Part shown: positions 36,212 to 47,452 of the stretch, one piece after another
How positions within the stretch are numbered: position 1 is the stretch's first letter
Layout: every line of letters starts with the position of its first letter
Assembly (NCBI RefSeq): GCF_032118995.1
Contig: NC_092650.1
Location: forward strand, 26,591,501 to 26,655,500
DNA from: Asterias amurensis
Taxonomy: Eukaryota > Echinodermata > Asteroidea > Forcipulatida > Asteriidae
Direction of reading: 5' to 3'
Length of the DNA stretch: 64,000 bases
Notes under the pieces: model-generated
Databases searched by the model: none
Seen by the model: the letters and a program-made list of their open reading frames with translations, nothing else
Told to the model about the DNA's origin: nothing
Made by a program: the position numbers and the translations under genes

Positions 36212-36326
36212 TCACAAGGCCACTTCAAGGTTCTTTCATCTACTTATGGGGCTTAAACAGGGGAATCCCCTTCACAGTCAATATAAGGATGTAGGCTAGA
36301 TATCATCCACTAGGAGCTAATTTGCA

Positions 36327-36690
36327 TTAAAGGGTCTATGTACTTTTTGTAGGACAAAAAACACAATGTCCACAGATTTACACTAAACTTACACAGTTTG
36401 AAGGTGATGATAGTAGAAAGCTTCCCTGAAAATATTACGTGCTGAGGTGCTGTAGTTTTGGGAAAACGAGTTAAACGATGTCATGAAAATAAATTTCGTC
36501 TCACAGATCATGGGACCAAAATTATTTTAAGCATGTAAAAACGTATTTTCATGACATTGTTTTACTCATTTCTCAAAAACTACAGCACCTCAGTAAGTAA
36601 TATTTAAATGGAAGCTTCATCATTATCTTCAAACCCTGTGAATTTAATGTAAATCTGTGGACATTTTGAAAAAGTACCCAAATCCTTTAA
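36327..36690. mobile_element. MITE family 5
   Basis: Starts TTAAAGGGTCTATGTACTTT and ends aaaagtacccaaatcctttaa. The arms pair through aatgtccacagatttaca / tgtaaatctgtggacatt and gctgaggtgctgtagttt / aaactacagcacctcag, with gtcatgaaaata / tattttcatgac near the centre. It sits just upstream of gene A, where a promoter would be expected. Confidence 0.88.
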
Positions 36691-37253
36691 GGCAAATTAT
36701 ACCTTTTGTTTTGGAACCTTGTTTTTATCCTATACAAATGTACATGTACGTGGGAACACTGTTTCAAAAGGTGGTCGTGTTTTTGAGATATCGCTGAAAA
36801 TCCGGAGCGATTTTTTTTGTCCACGCAGAAGGAATATTCTCTAACAGGAATACAAAATCTGAGAAGCGTTTAACTGACAGCAACGCTTCCCAGATTCCAA
36901 GTTTAGGGATTTAAAACTTATATCACAAAAAACCGACCCCACTGAAAACCCACCCGCTGCACCTTCCGTATGTGTAATTATGCAGTTCCGAGTTGATTGC
37001 TTTGAACTTTTGACCCCAACCTTTAGAAATCATTGCCGATTTCTCATCGGGGAGTTTACATTAACCCGATGAAGAAAAAATGCAAAAGCTACATTTGACA
37101 TTTTCTGTGTGCAAATTATGGTTGCAATGTAAACAAACTTTTAATACAGCTTTTGTAAATGCGCTATAATATAAGAACTAACATTGCAATAAACAATGTA
37201 TACCACACAAAAATACAAGGCTTATAATAATGGGCCACAACTATTGATCTAAA
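36691..37253. other. Spacer without a recognised gene
   Basis: Mixed repeat remnants. Part near 36990-37070 (ttgaccccaacctttagaaa, gatttctcatcgggga) is distantly related to the tandem unit at 40.7-44.7 kb. Confidence 0.4.
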
Positions 37254-37567
37254 ATTGGTAATTACTCAAAATGATTATTAGCACAAAACCTTACTTAGTA
37301 ACGAGTAATGGGGAGAGGTTGGTAGTATAAAACATTGTGAGAAACGGCTCCCTTTGAAGTGGAGTAGTTTTCGAAAAAGAAGTACATTTCCACGAATTTG
37401 ATTTCGAGACCTCAGATTTAGAATTTGAGGTCTCAAAATCAAGCATCTGAAAGCACGCAACTTCGTGTAAAAGGGGTGTTTTTTCTTTCAGTATTATCTT
37501 CCAACTTTGATGACCGATTGAGCTTGGTAATTTGACAAATATCAATAGTAGTGTCCAGTGTCTTTAA
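37254..37567. mobile_element. MITE family 1, left terminus lost
   Basis: The left end begins inside the family (attggtaattactcaaaatg) and the right end is GTGTCCAGTGTCT with TTAA. The central foldback gatttcgagacctcagattt / gaatttgaggtctcaaaatc is intact. Confidence 0.88.
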
Positions 37568-38635
37568 ATGGGAAAGTAAGCGTGTTTACGCACTACCGTA
37601 GTTAAAGTATTACTAGAGATTGAGAGTTTGTGAACAAACTCAAGGTGTTCGGTTTCCGGGAGTAAAAGCCTGGATTAAAAAAACAAATATTACGCCTTGC
37701 TTTGTTCTCAAGTTTTGTAACAAATGATTCAAATTGCAAAAACTGTCAAAACAACATGATTACGTCATCTAGTAAAAGTGTACGTTTGGTGACGTCATCG
37801 GTAATATTTGTTTTAAAGCAGACCTTTGCCAGACTTGTATGCTGGGATGGTAAAGCATCAAAGGATGTATATTTCAACCTAAAAGGCAATATTAAACAAC
37901 GCCCTTTCAAATCATTTCACAGTCACTTCCGGTTTAAACAGGTCAAAAGGTCAACGAAAGTTCCCCAACATATCCATTTCTGTAAAGTACGTAAAGCCCT
38001 TTCATATGATGTATAGATTGTCAAAATAGCTTATGTAGTTTAGGAAATATGAACTAAGAAAATATTGACGACTGTAGAAAAGACTGTAAGGGGCATGTAT
38101 GTTTTAACCGCCTTGAACGAAGACTATTCTTCATGAAGCTTTTTCGCGCTCTATGGATGATCACTGGAGCGTGCTCTGCTGCACCGCTAATACGCTACAC
38201 GTTGTGTGTATGCCTACGTGCAATGTTTATGCACATACCAATGGGGATTTACGTTGTTCTTTAGACGTGAATTTTGAAATTTTCAACCTCTTTTTTGAGC
38301 CGGAAGAGAACATCAAAATGGGGTTATGTCTGTGGAGCGTTTACGGAGTTTTCAATGACGATTCCGATGATGTTTCGATTGTAAGAATCCCTCATGTAGA
38401 TCAAAAGTTATGATTTTTTTAATCATGACGTAACTCACACGGTTTCTTCTAATGAATATCTAACTATATGTGTGAAGTTTCAAGTTCATACGATGTTTAG
38501 AAAGATGTTTCTGTTAGGGGACTAGGGACGTACAGAAGAAGAAGAAGAAGAAGTATCAATAAAAAAAAAATAAAAAAAACGAACAAAAAAAGAGGTGTTC
38601 CGGGCTGTTGGCCCAAACACCTAATTATTTGGTAA
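37568..38635. other. Spacer without a recognised gene, with (AAG)n tract
   Basis: Ends in an agaagaagaagaag tract (about 38536-38552), an A-rich tail and gaggtgttccgggc…cccaaacacc. A matching caaggtgttcgg lies near 37639, so 37.6-38.62 kb may be one retroelement-like or foldback repeat. Not resolved further. Confidence 0.35.
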
Positions 38636-38715
38636 CCATTTCCCGGGTAAGCCTGACCAGATATTGGTCAGATCCCTTTAGATCCGTAATCCGGGTGCAA
38701 TTTTCAACTGGGAGT

Positions 38716-39089
38716 TTAAAGCCATTGAACCCTTTCGGTAAACAGTGTTGTCCAAGACCCACACTTTGTGTACCACAACTTCTATATAAAATAACAAGCC
38801 TGTGAAAATTTAGGCTCAATCGGTCATCGGAGTCGGGAGAAAACAACGGAAAAACCCACCCTTGTTTCCGCGCGTTTCGCCGTGTCATGACATGTGTTTA
38901 AAATAAATCCGTAATTCTCGTTAACGAGAATTTATATTGTTTTGCTGTTTTCTCAAAAAGTAAAGCATTTCATGGAATAATATTTCAAGAGAAGTCTTTC
39001 ACCATTGCCTTCTGTAAACCCTGTAAGTTATTTGTAAATCTGTGAACTTTTATTTTTTTTTCTGACCCGAAAGGGTCCAATGGCTTTAA
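38716..39089. mobile_element. MITE family 6
   Basis: TTAA at 38716-38719 and 39086-39089; ends AGCCATTGAACCCTTTCGG and CCGAAAGGGTCCAATGGCT. The left half is related to family 1 (aataacaagcctgtgaaaat) and the right half to family 5 (tctgtaaaccctgtaagtta), so it looks like a composite. Unit 2 of the surrounding duplication has the empty site gggagtttaaagtatatc (39712-39729). Confidence 0.9.
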
Positions 39090-39239
39090 AGTATATCAAT
39101 TTAAGAAACCATGTAATGTCTTGCAGTTAGCATTGTCATCCCAAATCAAGTACGTGAAAAAACTCGTTATAACAAAACATTATTTGTGATATGTTCGTTC
39201 AATGTTGCCTTCTTAAAGAACGAGTTAGTTCATCTCAGT

Positions 39240-39620
39240 TTAAAGACACTGGACACTATTGGTACTTTTCAATATCTTCTCACTTGGTGTATCAAAACAT
39301 AGGCATAAAATAACAAACCTGTGAAAATTTGAGCTCAATTGGTCGTCGAAGTTGCGAGATAAAAATAAAAGAAAAAACACCCCTGTCACACGAAGTTATG
39401 TGCTTTTAGATGGTTGATTTAGAGACCTCAAATTCTAAATCGGAGGTCTCGAAATCAAATTCGTGGATAATTACTTCTTTCTCGAAAACTATGTCACTTC
39501 AGAGGGAGCCGTTTCTCACAATGTTTTATTCTATCAACAGCTCCCCATTACTCGTTACCAAGTAAGGTATTATGATAATAATCATTTTGAGCAATTACCA
39601 ATCGTGTCCACTGCCTTGAA
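39240..39620. mobile_element. MITE family 1 in duplication X unit 1
   Basis: TTAAAGACACTGGACACTAT at the left, with a degenerate CACTGCCTTGAA end. It shares its left flank (tcatctcagt / ttatctcagt) with the copy at 39861, so both derive from one insertion before the duplication. Confidence 0.9.
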
Positions 39621-39644
39621 TTCATAGCAATGGTAATAGCCTTG

Positions 39645-40207
39645 GACAAGGCTAACCTGACCCAGAAATTGGTCAGATCCCTTTAGATCCGTAATCCGGT
39701 TTAATTCTTAACTGGGAGTTTAAAGTATATCAATTTAAGAAACCATGTAATGTCTTGCAAGTTAGCATTGCCATCCCAAATCAAGTACGTCAACAAACTC
39801 GTTATTACAAAATATTATTTGTGATAATGTTCGTTTACTGTTGAATTAGTTTATCTCAGTTTAAGGACACTGGACACTATTGGTAATTTTCAATATCTTC
39901 TTACTTGGTGTATCTCAACATATGCATAAAATAACAAACCTGTGAAAATTTGAGCTCAATAATCGGTCGTCAAAGTTGCGAGATAATTATTGCAGATGCT
40001 TGATTTCGAGAACTCAATATCTAATTTTGAGGTCTCGAAATCAAATTCGCGGAAAATAGTGTCTTTCTCGAAAGCTACATTATTCAGAGGGAGCCGTTTC
40101 TCACAATGTTTTACACTCTCAACCTCTCCCCATTACTTGTTACCAAGGAAGGTTTTATGCTTATAATTACTTTGAGTAATTATAACAATAGTGTCCACTG
40201 CCTCTAA
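39645..40207. repeat. Tandem duplication X, unit 2 (empty site)
   Basis: Same order of blocks as unit 1 but lacking the 374-bp family 6 MITE, with uninterrupted gggagtttaaagtatatc. Ends with its own family 1 MITE. Divergence from unit 1 is several percent by eye. Confidence 0.85.
39861..40207. mobile_element. MITE family 1 in duplication X unit 2
   Basis: TTAAGGACACTGGACACTAT at the left and GTGTCCACTGCCTCTAA at the right. About 35 bp in the CACACGAAGTT block are deleted relative to its sister copy at 39240. Confidence 0.9.
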
Positions 40208-40715
40208 TATTATAAGACTTGGCATTGACTGGATCTTTGGTGGATAAACCAGGGTGGCCTAGCAGAGTGCCTTGGAACCTAACCGCTCTCTGCCGATGGA
40301 TGGTAATTATGATAATGAGTTTGTATAGCCTACTCTAAATCTAATTATATTAACAAATATCAAGGCAGGTACCATGATTAGATTAGATGTGTATTAAAGT
40401 AAATGATTCCAATAATTGTACACGAGCATGTGTATTGAGCGAGTTGCGACATGAAGGGACCAGCAGTTTTTATTTTGTCACATTGTTTCTGGACGCCATT
40501 TTTTAGCAGTTTAGATTTGCTCCTCACAATAAGTGTACACATATCAAAATTACATTAAAATGGTTAAAATGGTGAACAAGTGCATTAAAAACAAGTTAAA
40601 ATACCATTTCCGTTGAAAGCATTCCGCTCAGGTAGCTGTTTAACTTTGTTTCCTTAACTTCCCCATTGAAAAGCACTACGGCATTGGTAATTTCGAGTGC
40701 AACGATCCGATATGC
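40208..40715. other. Spacer without a recognised gene
   Basis: AT-rich DNA with no frame or repeat of note. Confidence 0.4.
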
Positions 40716-42364
40716 AGTCCGGTATGTTTATGTACATGATACATGAGTTCTTGCATACTCTCAATATTGCACTGGAATGTATCATCTTACCTGCAAATAC
40801 CGTGTAATTCGATCTATACTTCCAAGAGTACGGCCTTCGATGTGAAAGTCACAGACTAGGATCAGCCACTAGGATCAACACATTCGATAAGGCAGTTCAC
40901 TTGTTATTTCTGTCATATATCCACCGGATCAGGGTTACAAAAACAGATTACTCCCCCAGACAAAAAAAACAACACCCCTGTGCCTTTGAAGAACCGGTTT
41001 TATATGCCGCTTATTTGACACACAACGTCTGTTATGCAGATCTTGTCGGTTTTACTTTGACCTCAACCTTCAGACACAATTGTTGATTTCTCATCCGCGG
41101 GAATTCCCCGATATGTCGCAATGGCTGTTTACTACGGGCGGCCATTGGGGCAAAAAAGGAACTACAGATTTTATATGAAAAAACATAGCAGACAATAGTG
41201 CAAAGTTTTTTTTTATTTTTTATTTTTCATCCAGCGCCACTAACATAATTATGTGGATGGAATTTTGTTTTAGTAGGCAAAAGCCTTGTAAAAAGTTTAC
41301 AGTATAACAACATTTGTGGTAAGAAACCGAGTCGTACATTTTGCCCGCAATGGGGATATAAACACCAAGCAGGCAACAACCAATCTCTCACTTATACAAA
41401 CAAACATTGGTTGAACGTCTCTGATTATGAATTGCACAAATCAAGAAATTGTGATTCAGTAACAAGTCATTGGCAAATCAGAATTTAGCTTGATTTAGGT
41501 TTTGAACACACAACCTTGTGATCGCAAGTCCTGCAGTCTACTGGAAATCATTACAAATCATTTGACACTAATTGAAGATCTCGTTTGTTTTTGTTTAGTT
41601 CACTAATCGAAGTACGTTAAACTTACCTGACTAAACATGAACTGTTCCCCCCCCCGAAATTTTTGCAAATGATTGTGACCACCAAATTTGAATATTATTT
41701 CAAAGTTCCCTGTGTGATCATTGAAAGTAGGCCTAGTGTCTGCCCCTTTAAGCTCTAGGTGGTTGTGGGATTATTCATGGGCGTACAATGAATAAACATT
41801 GATTTGAAAAAAAAGATTGTTGCTGTATAAGGCAAGGCTGCGAAATGCAACTTCTGTATAAATGACTTTCACATCACCATACAAAACGTGACTCATATTA
41901 TGTTGTGTATTGTATTGTATTGCGTTTCCCTAACCTATAGGCTATAGTCCAATAACTGCAATGAGACCAAAACACTTTGTTTTTAAAGGAACACGTTGCC
42001 TTGGATCGGACAAGTTGGTATATTAAAAGCGTTTGAAACCGTTTGTTATATGGTTAGAAAGATGTTTTAAAAGTAGAATATAATGATCCACACAAGTATC
42101 ACTCGAAATTGCACGGTTTTCCTTTTACGTCGCGAACTATCACGGTCGGCCATTTATGGGAGTCAAAATGTTGACTCCCATAAATGGCCGACCGTGTTAG
42201 TTGACAGGGTAAAAAGAAAACCACGCAATTTCGAGGCATATTTGTGTTGATCAATGTATTCTACTTTTACAATATCTTTCTAACCACATACATTTTACAA
42301 CAAACGGTTACAGAACGCTTTTCAAAGACCAACTCGACCGATCCAAGGCAACGTGTTCCTTTAA
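40716..42364. repeat. Tandem duplication Y, unit 1
   Basis: Begins agtccggtatgtttatgtac and includes the landmarks ccaccggatcagggttacaa, cccgatatgtcgcaatggct, ccaccaaatttgaatattat and a full family 2 MITE at its right end. Units 2 and 3 follow in the same orientation with about 97-99 percent identity by eye. Reading frames inside are not conserved as protein, so it is non-coding. Confidence 0.92.
41983..42364. mobile_element. MITE family 2, complete
   Basis: TTAAAGGAACACGTTGCCTT at the left and the complement AAGGCAACGTGTTCCTTTAA at the right. The centre is a perfect hairpin around ggtcggccatttatgggagt / actcccataaatggccgacc. Length about 382 bp; TTAA-bounded. Confidence 0.93.
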
Positions 42365-42615
42365 ACGTCGGACGTTAAAAAATGATACCTATACAAAGTT
42401 GTTTGTGTTTCTTAAATGTTAGTTGAGGCCAATCTCTCCCTGGAAAAATTGTTGTAGGCCTAAGGAGTGTATGTCTTCCTCCAAACCTCTTCCCCGTCAA
42501 TTCCCGAGAACGACCAGGTATGCCGTCTTGAAGGGGGGGGGGGGGGGGTTATAGGTAGCCTTAGACTTTAGATGAAGGATTTAATTGTCCAGAAAGTCTC
42601 ACAACGAAATATTAT
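42365..42615. other. Link between duplication Y units, with poly-G tract
   Basis: 251 bp present only once, with a run of about 17 G at 42533-42549. No gene. Confidence 0.6.
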
Positions 42616-42637
42616 AGTCCGGTATCGTACATGATAC

Positions 42638-42794
42638 TAGACTTGTGGACAAGTCGTTAAATCGGCCCACGCGCTGAGACTCCTTATTAACGAGGAGTCG
42701 AAATCGGGGAGCCATCAGTTCGCGCGGGAGCAGTGATCTCGCGAGAGCACCATCTCAGCGCGTGGGGCCATTTAACGACTTGTCCACAAGTCTA
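42638..42794. mobile_element. 157-bp MITE (family 3) with 9-bp target duplication
   Basis: Terminal repeats of about 42 bp with two mismatches, beginning tagacttgtggacaagtcgt and ending in its complement. Flanked by acatgatac at 42629-42637 and 42795-42803. Unit 1 has a single acatgatac at 40734-40742. A 9-bp duplication is typical of Mutator-like elements and also occurs in some other superfamilies. Confidence 0.95.
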
Positions 42795-44049
42795 ACATGA
42801 TACATGAGTTGTTGCATCTCTCAATATTGCACTGGAATGTATCATCTTACCTGCAAACACCGTGTAATTCGATCTATACTTCCAAGAGGACGGCCTTCGG
42901 TGTGAAAGTCACAGACTAGGATCAGCCACTAGGATCAACACATTCGATAAGGCAGTTCACTTGTTATTTCTGTCATATATCCACCGGATCAGGGTTACAA
43001 AAACAGATTACTCCCCCAGACAAAAAACAACACCCCTGTGCTTTTGAAGAACCGGTTTTATATGCCGCTTATTTGACACACAACGTCTGTTATGCAGATC
43101 TTGTCGGTTTTACTTTGACCTCAACCTTCAGACACAATTGTTGATTTCTCATCCGCGGGAATTCCCCGATATGTCGCAATGGCTGTGTACTACGGGCGGC
43201 CATTGGGGCAAAAAAGGAACTACAGATTTTATATGAAAAAACATAGCAGACAATATTGCAAAGTTTTTTTTTATTTTTATTTTTTATCCAGCGCCACTAA
43301 CATAATTATGTGGATGGAATTTTGTTTTAATAGGCAAAAGCCTTGTAAAAAGTTTACAGTATAACAACAGTTGTGGAAGATACTGAGTCGTACATTTTGC
43401 CCGCAATGGGGATATAAACACCAAGCAGGCAACAACCAATCTCTCACTTATACAAACAAACATTGGTTGAACGTCTCTGATTCTGAATTGCACAAAGCAA
43501 GAAATTGTGATTCAGTAACAAGTCATTGGCAAATCAGAATTTAGCTTGATTTAGGTTTTGAACACACAACCTTGTGATCGCAAGTCCTGCAGTCTACTGG
43601 AAATCATTACAAATCATAACAATATTGACACTAATTGAAGATCTCGCTTGTTTTTGTTTAGTTCACTAATCGAAGTACGTTAAACTTACCTGACTAAACA
43701 TGAACTGTTTCCACCCCCCCCCCGAAATTTTTGCAAATGATTGTGACCACCAAATTTGAATATTATTTCAAAGTTCCTTGTGTGATCATTGAAAGTAGGC
43801 CTAGTGTCTGCCCCTTTAAGCTCTAGGTGGTTGTGGGATTATTCATGGGCGTACAATGAATAAACATTGATTTGAAAAAAAGATTGTTGCTGTATAAGGC
43901 AAGGCTGCGAAATGCAACTTCTGTATAAATGACTTTCACATCACCATACAAAACGTGACTCATATTATGTTGTGTATTGTATTGTATTGCGTTTCCCTAA
44001 CCTATAGGCTATAGTCCAATAACTGCAATGAGACCAAAACACTTTGTTT

Positions 44050-44369
44050 TTAAAGGAACACGTTGCCTTGGATCGGACGAGTTGGTCTATTAAAAGCGTT
44101 TGAAACCGTTTGTTATGAAATGCATATGGTTAGAAAGATGTTTTAAAAGTAGAATATAATGATCCACACAAGTATCACTCGAAATTGCACGGTTTTCCTT
44201 TTACGTCGCGAACTATCACGGTCGGCCATTTATGGGAGTCAAAATGTTGACTCCCATAAATGGCCGACCGTGTTAGTCGACAGGGTAAAAAGAAAACCAC
44301 GCAATTTCGAGGCATATTTGTGTAGATCAATGTATTCTACTTTTACAATATCTTTCTAACCACATACAT
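44050..44369. mobile_element. MITE family 2, right end truncated
   Basis: Same insertion as 41983-42364, duplicated with unit Y. The final ~75 bp are lost at the junction to unit 3. Confidence 0.9.
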
Positions 44370-44701
44370 CTATACTTCCAAGAGTACGGCCTTCGATGTG
44401 AAAGTCACAGACTAGGATCAGCCACTAGGATCAACACATTCGATAAGGCAGTTCACTTGTTATTTCTGTCATATATCCACCGGATCAGGGTTACAAAAAC
44501 AGATTACTCCCCCAGACAAAAAAACAACACCCCTGTGCTTTTGAAGAACCGGTTTTATATGCCGCTTATTTGACACACAACGTCTGTTATGCAGATCTTG
44601 TCGGTTTTACTTTGACCTCAACCTTCAGACACAATTGTTGATTTCTCATCCGCGGGAATTCCCCGATATGTCGCAATGGCTGTGTACTACGGGCGGCCAT
44701 T
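44368..44701. repeat. Tandem duplication Y, unit 3 (partial)
   Basis: Runs from tctatacttccaagagtacg to actacgggcggccat, then homology stops. Its sequence is slightly closer to unit 2 in the last part (gctgtgtactacggg) and to unit 1 at the start (agagtacggccttcgatgtg), so the history is mosaic. Confidence 0.92.
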
Positions 44702-45461
44702 ATACTCAGATGTAACCATTCGGTAATGTACTACCGCAAACAGTTTTTTTTTTTTATTATACTGTGCATGTTTTTGAGCACTGTGTTTTCCCCACTAACA
44801 CATGCGGATTAATAAAAAGTAGTTCCTCAACATCTTTGAAAAATATAAGCTTAAAGGTGAGGCTAAACAAACTATTTATTGAAAAGTAAATTGTCATTAA
44901 AATACTAACCTAACCTATATGTATTTGACCTGGAAACAACCTGTCATAACCAGTACGTTTTTACTTGGTAAAGAATAGACGATGTGACCTGTGACATCAC
45001 ATGTTTACACAAGAGCCACAGAGCCTGGACTTTCTGCAGGCATGATTTGTACACAGCTCAATGGAAGAAAACATAAAATCTTATATTTTATGGAGATTGC
45101 ACTGTCTAAATCTTATCAACTTTTGATATGATGAAAGGGGCACATCTCAAAACTTGTCCAGCTTTTACTTTCAAAACTCTTAGTTATGTGAAATTATGAC
45201 ACAAAATGTCAAATTTCCCAAAGTACCAATGTAGTAAAGTGCCTACCAGAATGCTTCAAGAATGTACAAGGTCACACTTATTGTAAACAAGGTTCACATG
45301 GACTATAGGCGGATGAATAACTCATTGTGTCAAACGGTGCTCAGGTCCGTCGGTCCGGTGTGTGGGCGTGTTAAAAAGTGAAAAGGTTTTTACTTTTGGC
45401 CCTGTCATAACTGCTCTCTGATTGGTATCACTATGGGCATACTGTCATGAGACTCGCGTTT
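44702..45461. other. Spacer without a recognised gene
   Basis: AT-rich. The right end could be promoter sequence for gene B. An inverted CCAAT box (ctgattggta) lies near 45418. Confidence 0.4.
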
Positions 45462-45549
45462 TATAAACAACTATTTGCTTCAGCCGATTCAAGTTGTACA
45501 GTTTGAAACAGTTTGATAAGGTCTGCAACCAACCCGACGGCAGCTACAG
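45462..45549 (+). promoter_or_regulatory. Candidate TATA box and 5' non-coding exon for gene B
   Basis: TATAAA at 45462-45467 is followed about 80 bp later by a strong donor, ctacag|gtatgt (exon end 45549). The gene B start codon lies two bases after an acceptor-like ccctgttctatag. A 1.9-kb leader intron would join them. Another TATA-like box, tatataaatg, sits at 47304-47313, much nearer the ATG, and is the competing promoter; in that case the leader is unspliced. Confidence 0.35.
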
Positions 45550-45717
45550 GTATGTTAACTTCCTTTTGTCTCTTCCCACGAATGTTAAACTTAAATACTG
45601 ATATGTTGTATGGCATAAGTCTTATGTTGTAAATACCAATGATTGCTTTTGATGTGAACCCAAAAAAAACGTATTGCATTGAAAGTTTTTGAGGACATTT
45701 TCATATGTAAACTGGGG
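45550..45717. other. Short spacer
   Basis: Nothing recognised apart from the donor at its left edge. Confidence 0.4.
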
Positions 45718-45868
45718 TTGATTTCTCAAAGAGTTAGGACTAGTCCTAACTTTGGACTAGCTACCATTTGTAAAAACAACTTAAGGCTAATCCTATAATT
45801 TAGGACGTCATGAGAGTAACTCGTCATAACCCCAAAAGACTTGTCTCAACTCTTTGTGAAATCCACTG
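45718..45868. mobile_element. 151-bp foldback MITE (family 7)
   Basis: Imperfect inverted repeat: gttgatttctcaaagagtta at the left, caactctttgtgaaatccac at the right, with aggactagtcct and similar palindromes inside. Divergent arms point to an old copy. Confidence 0.75.
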
Positions 45869-46126
45869 TTTTATACCGAAAACAAATGTTCCTCAATTAC
45901 TCGTTCAGTTTCGTTAAGCGACCCTTCTAAGTTCTATCCTCAGACGGGTTCGATTGTCGTTGTCTATATGAAACCTTTAGGCAGTTACTTATGGTCCCTT
46001 ATCTTAAGTTATAAATTATTTTAGTTTAGGGTAGTGTACAATAGTTCTGCGTTTTCGAAGTGTAAAAACATATTAATGAACACCAACAAAAATTACAAGT
46101 GTTTTTATTTATTTGGTTGTTGTTGC

Positions 46127-46441
46127 TTAAAGGCAGTGGACACTATTGGTAATTACTCAAAATAATTGTTAGCATAAAAACTTACTTGGTAACAAGCAAT
46201 GGATGACTGTTGATAGTATAAAACATTGTGAGACACGGCTCACTCTGAAGTAACGTAGTTTTCGAGACCTCAGAATTAGATTTTGAGGTCCCGAAATCAA
46301 GCATCTGAAAGCACACAACTTCCATTATTATCTCGCAACTTCGACGACCAAAAAACTGAGTTCGAATTTTCACAGGTGTCGTATTTTGTGCAAAGAGAAG
46401 ACTGGTCTTTGACAATTACCAAAGGTGTCCAGTGTCTTTAA
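46127..46441. mobile_element. MITE family 1
   Basis: TTAAAGGCAGTGGACACTAT at the left, GTGTCCAGTGTCTTTAA at the right, followed by a small extra ccactgtctttaa. The middle is shortened, with the arms joining at tttcgagacctcagaattag. Confidence 0.9.
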
Positions 46442-46584
46442 CCACTGTCTTTAAACACAATATGAAACCAACTTTGCTATGAGGTAGATACTTTTTTCTA
46501 ATTTCTGAATGCTTCAATGTAAGCACAATTTTTGCACTTGTTTGGAAAATATTTTTCTGTTTTTACTACTTTGTTCATTGTCGG

Positions 46585-46692
46585 TTGCCTTTTTTGCCCA
46601 AATGGCCGCCCGTAGTTAACGCAGGCATTGCAACAAATCGGGAAATCCCCGCGAATGAGAAATCAACTGGGTTTTTGAAGGTTGGGGGTTCA
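46585..46692 (-). repeat. Inverted fragment of duplication Y
   Basis: Reverse complement of the actacgggcggccat … gatttctcatccgcggga … tgacctcaacctt part of unit Y (about 41055-41165), diverged by roughly 15-20 percent. This shows the Y sequence is an older interspersed repeat and not unique DNA. Confidence 0.75.
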
Positions 46693-46716
46693 CATTATTA
46701 TGATAGCTACCAACCA

Positions 46717-46800
46717 GGGCCCCATTTTATAGAGCTGCTTAAGCACAAAAAGATGCTAAGCACAACAAAAATATGCTAACAAGAATTACCAGCCAAACTT
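46717..46800. repeat. gctaagca-type interspersed repeat
   Basis: Contains ccattttatagagctgctta, agcacaaaaagatgctaagc and aaatatgctaacaagaat. Related motifs (tgctaagcaa) appear in the 101-bp tandem array and near 61155-61330. Non-coding. Confidence 0.45.
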
Positions 46801-47452
46801 CAATGAATGGCACATGTTATAGGCCATACCATTGTAATTGGTCTTTGACTGTGGTTGGGTTTTTGGTGTGGTCGGGGTAAAGCAATTGGGGGTTTTATTG
46901 TGGGAGAAACGGTGGTAGGGGTATAGGGGTTTCTAAAATGTGTTCTCACCTAGATGATGCATAAACATTATAAGTTTATTGAAAAATACCATACGGCATA
47001 CTGAATGTGTAAGGAAGAGATGGCAGGCTGAGATTTTCTAAAACTGTACTGTCAGTGTTTTAAGGGACTGTCACCATGTACACGGACTAGCCGGTGATGG
47101 GATGGGGAGGGAAGTGGGAATTGTTTACTTTTGTTTAAAAGATGGCACCTGTTGATTACAAATCAATACCAGAAGTCGGAATGAATTTCCAGTCAACTGT
47201 AATCTTATAGGCGTCTTCTGTATATTCACATTTTGCGTGGTGTCCGGACATGTGGATGATGCGGCCAGAGATGCGGTTGGTACCCGCTGTCAGTTTGCTA
47301 TAGTATATAAATGCAATACAATGACCGAGGATAGCAGCACTGAAGCGGTTTCAGTCGCGTCTATTATTATTTACCTTTTGTCAAAAGATATTTAATTTTA
47401 AATTCCTTACTCCAGTAGAATATTTGTTTTATATTGTCCCTGTTCTATAGTT
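46801..47452 (+). other. Upstream region of gene B
   Basis: Holds a TATA-like tatataaatg at 47304-47313 and an acceptor-like polypyrimidine tract just before the ATG. No repeat of the main families. Either the proximal promoter or the 3' part of a leader intron. Confidence 0.4.

Larger units (their letters stand above)
38636..39620. repeat. Tandem duplication X, unit 1 (MITE-filled)
   Basis: Blocks tattggtcagatccctttag, gatccgtaatccgg, aactgggagtttaaa, gtatatcaatttaagaaacc, catcccaaatcaagtacgt and a terminal family 1 MITE occur in the same order as in unit 2. Unit 1 carries one extra insertion, the family 6 MITE. Confidence 0.85.
42616..44369. repeat. Tandem duplication Y, unit 2 (MITE-filled)
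   Basis: Starts agtccggtatcgtacatga. It holds the 157-bp family 3 MITE that unit 1 lacks and stops abruptly inside its family 2 MITE (aaccacatacat), where unit 3 begins. Confidence 0.92.
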
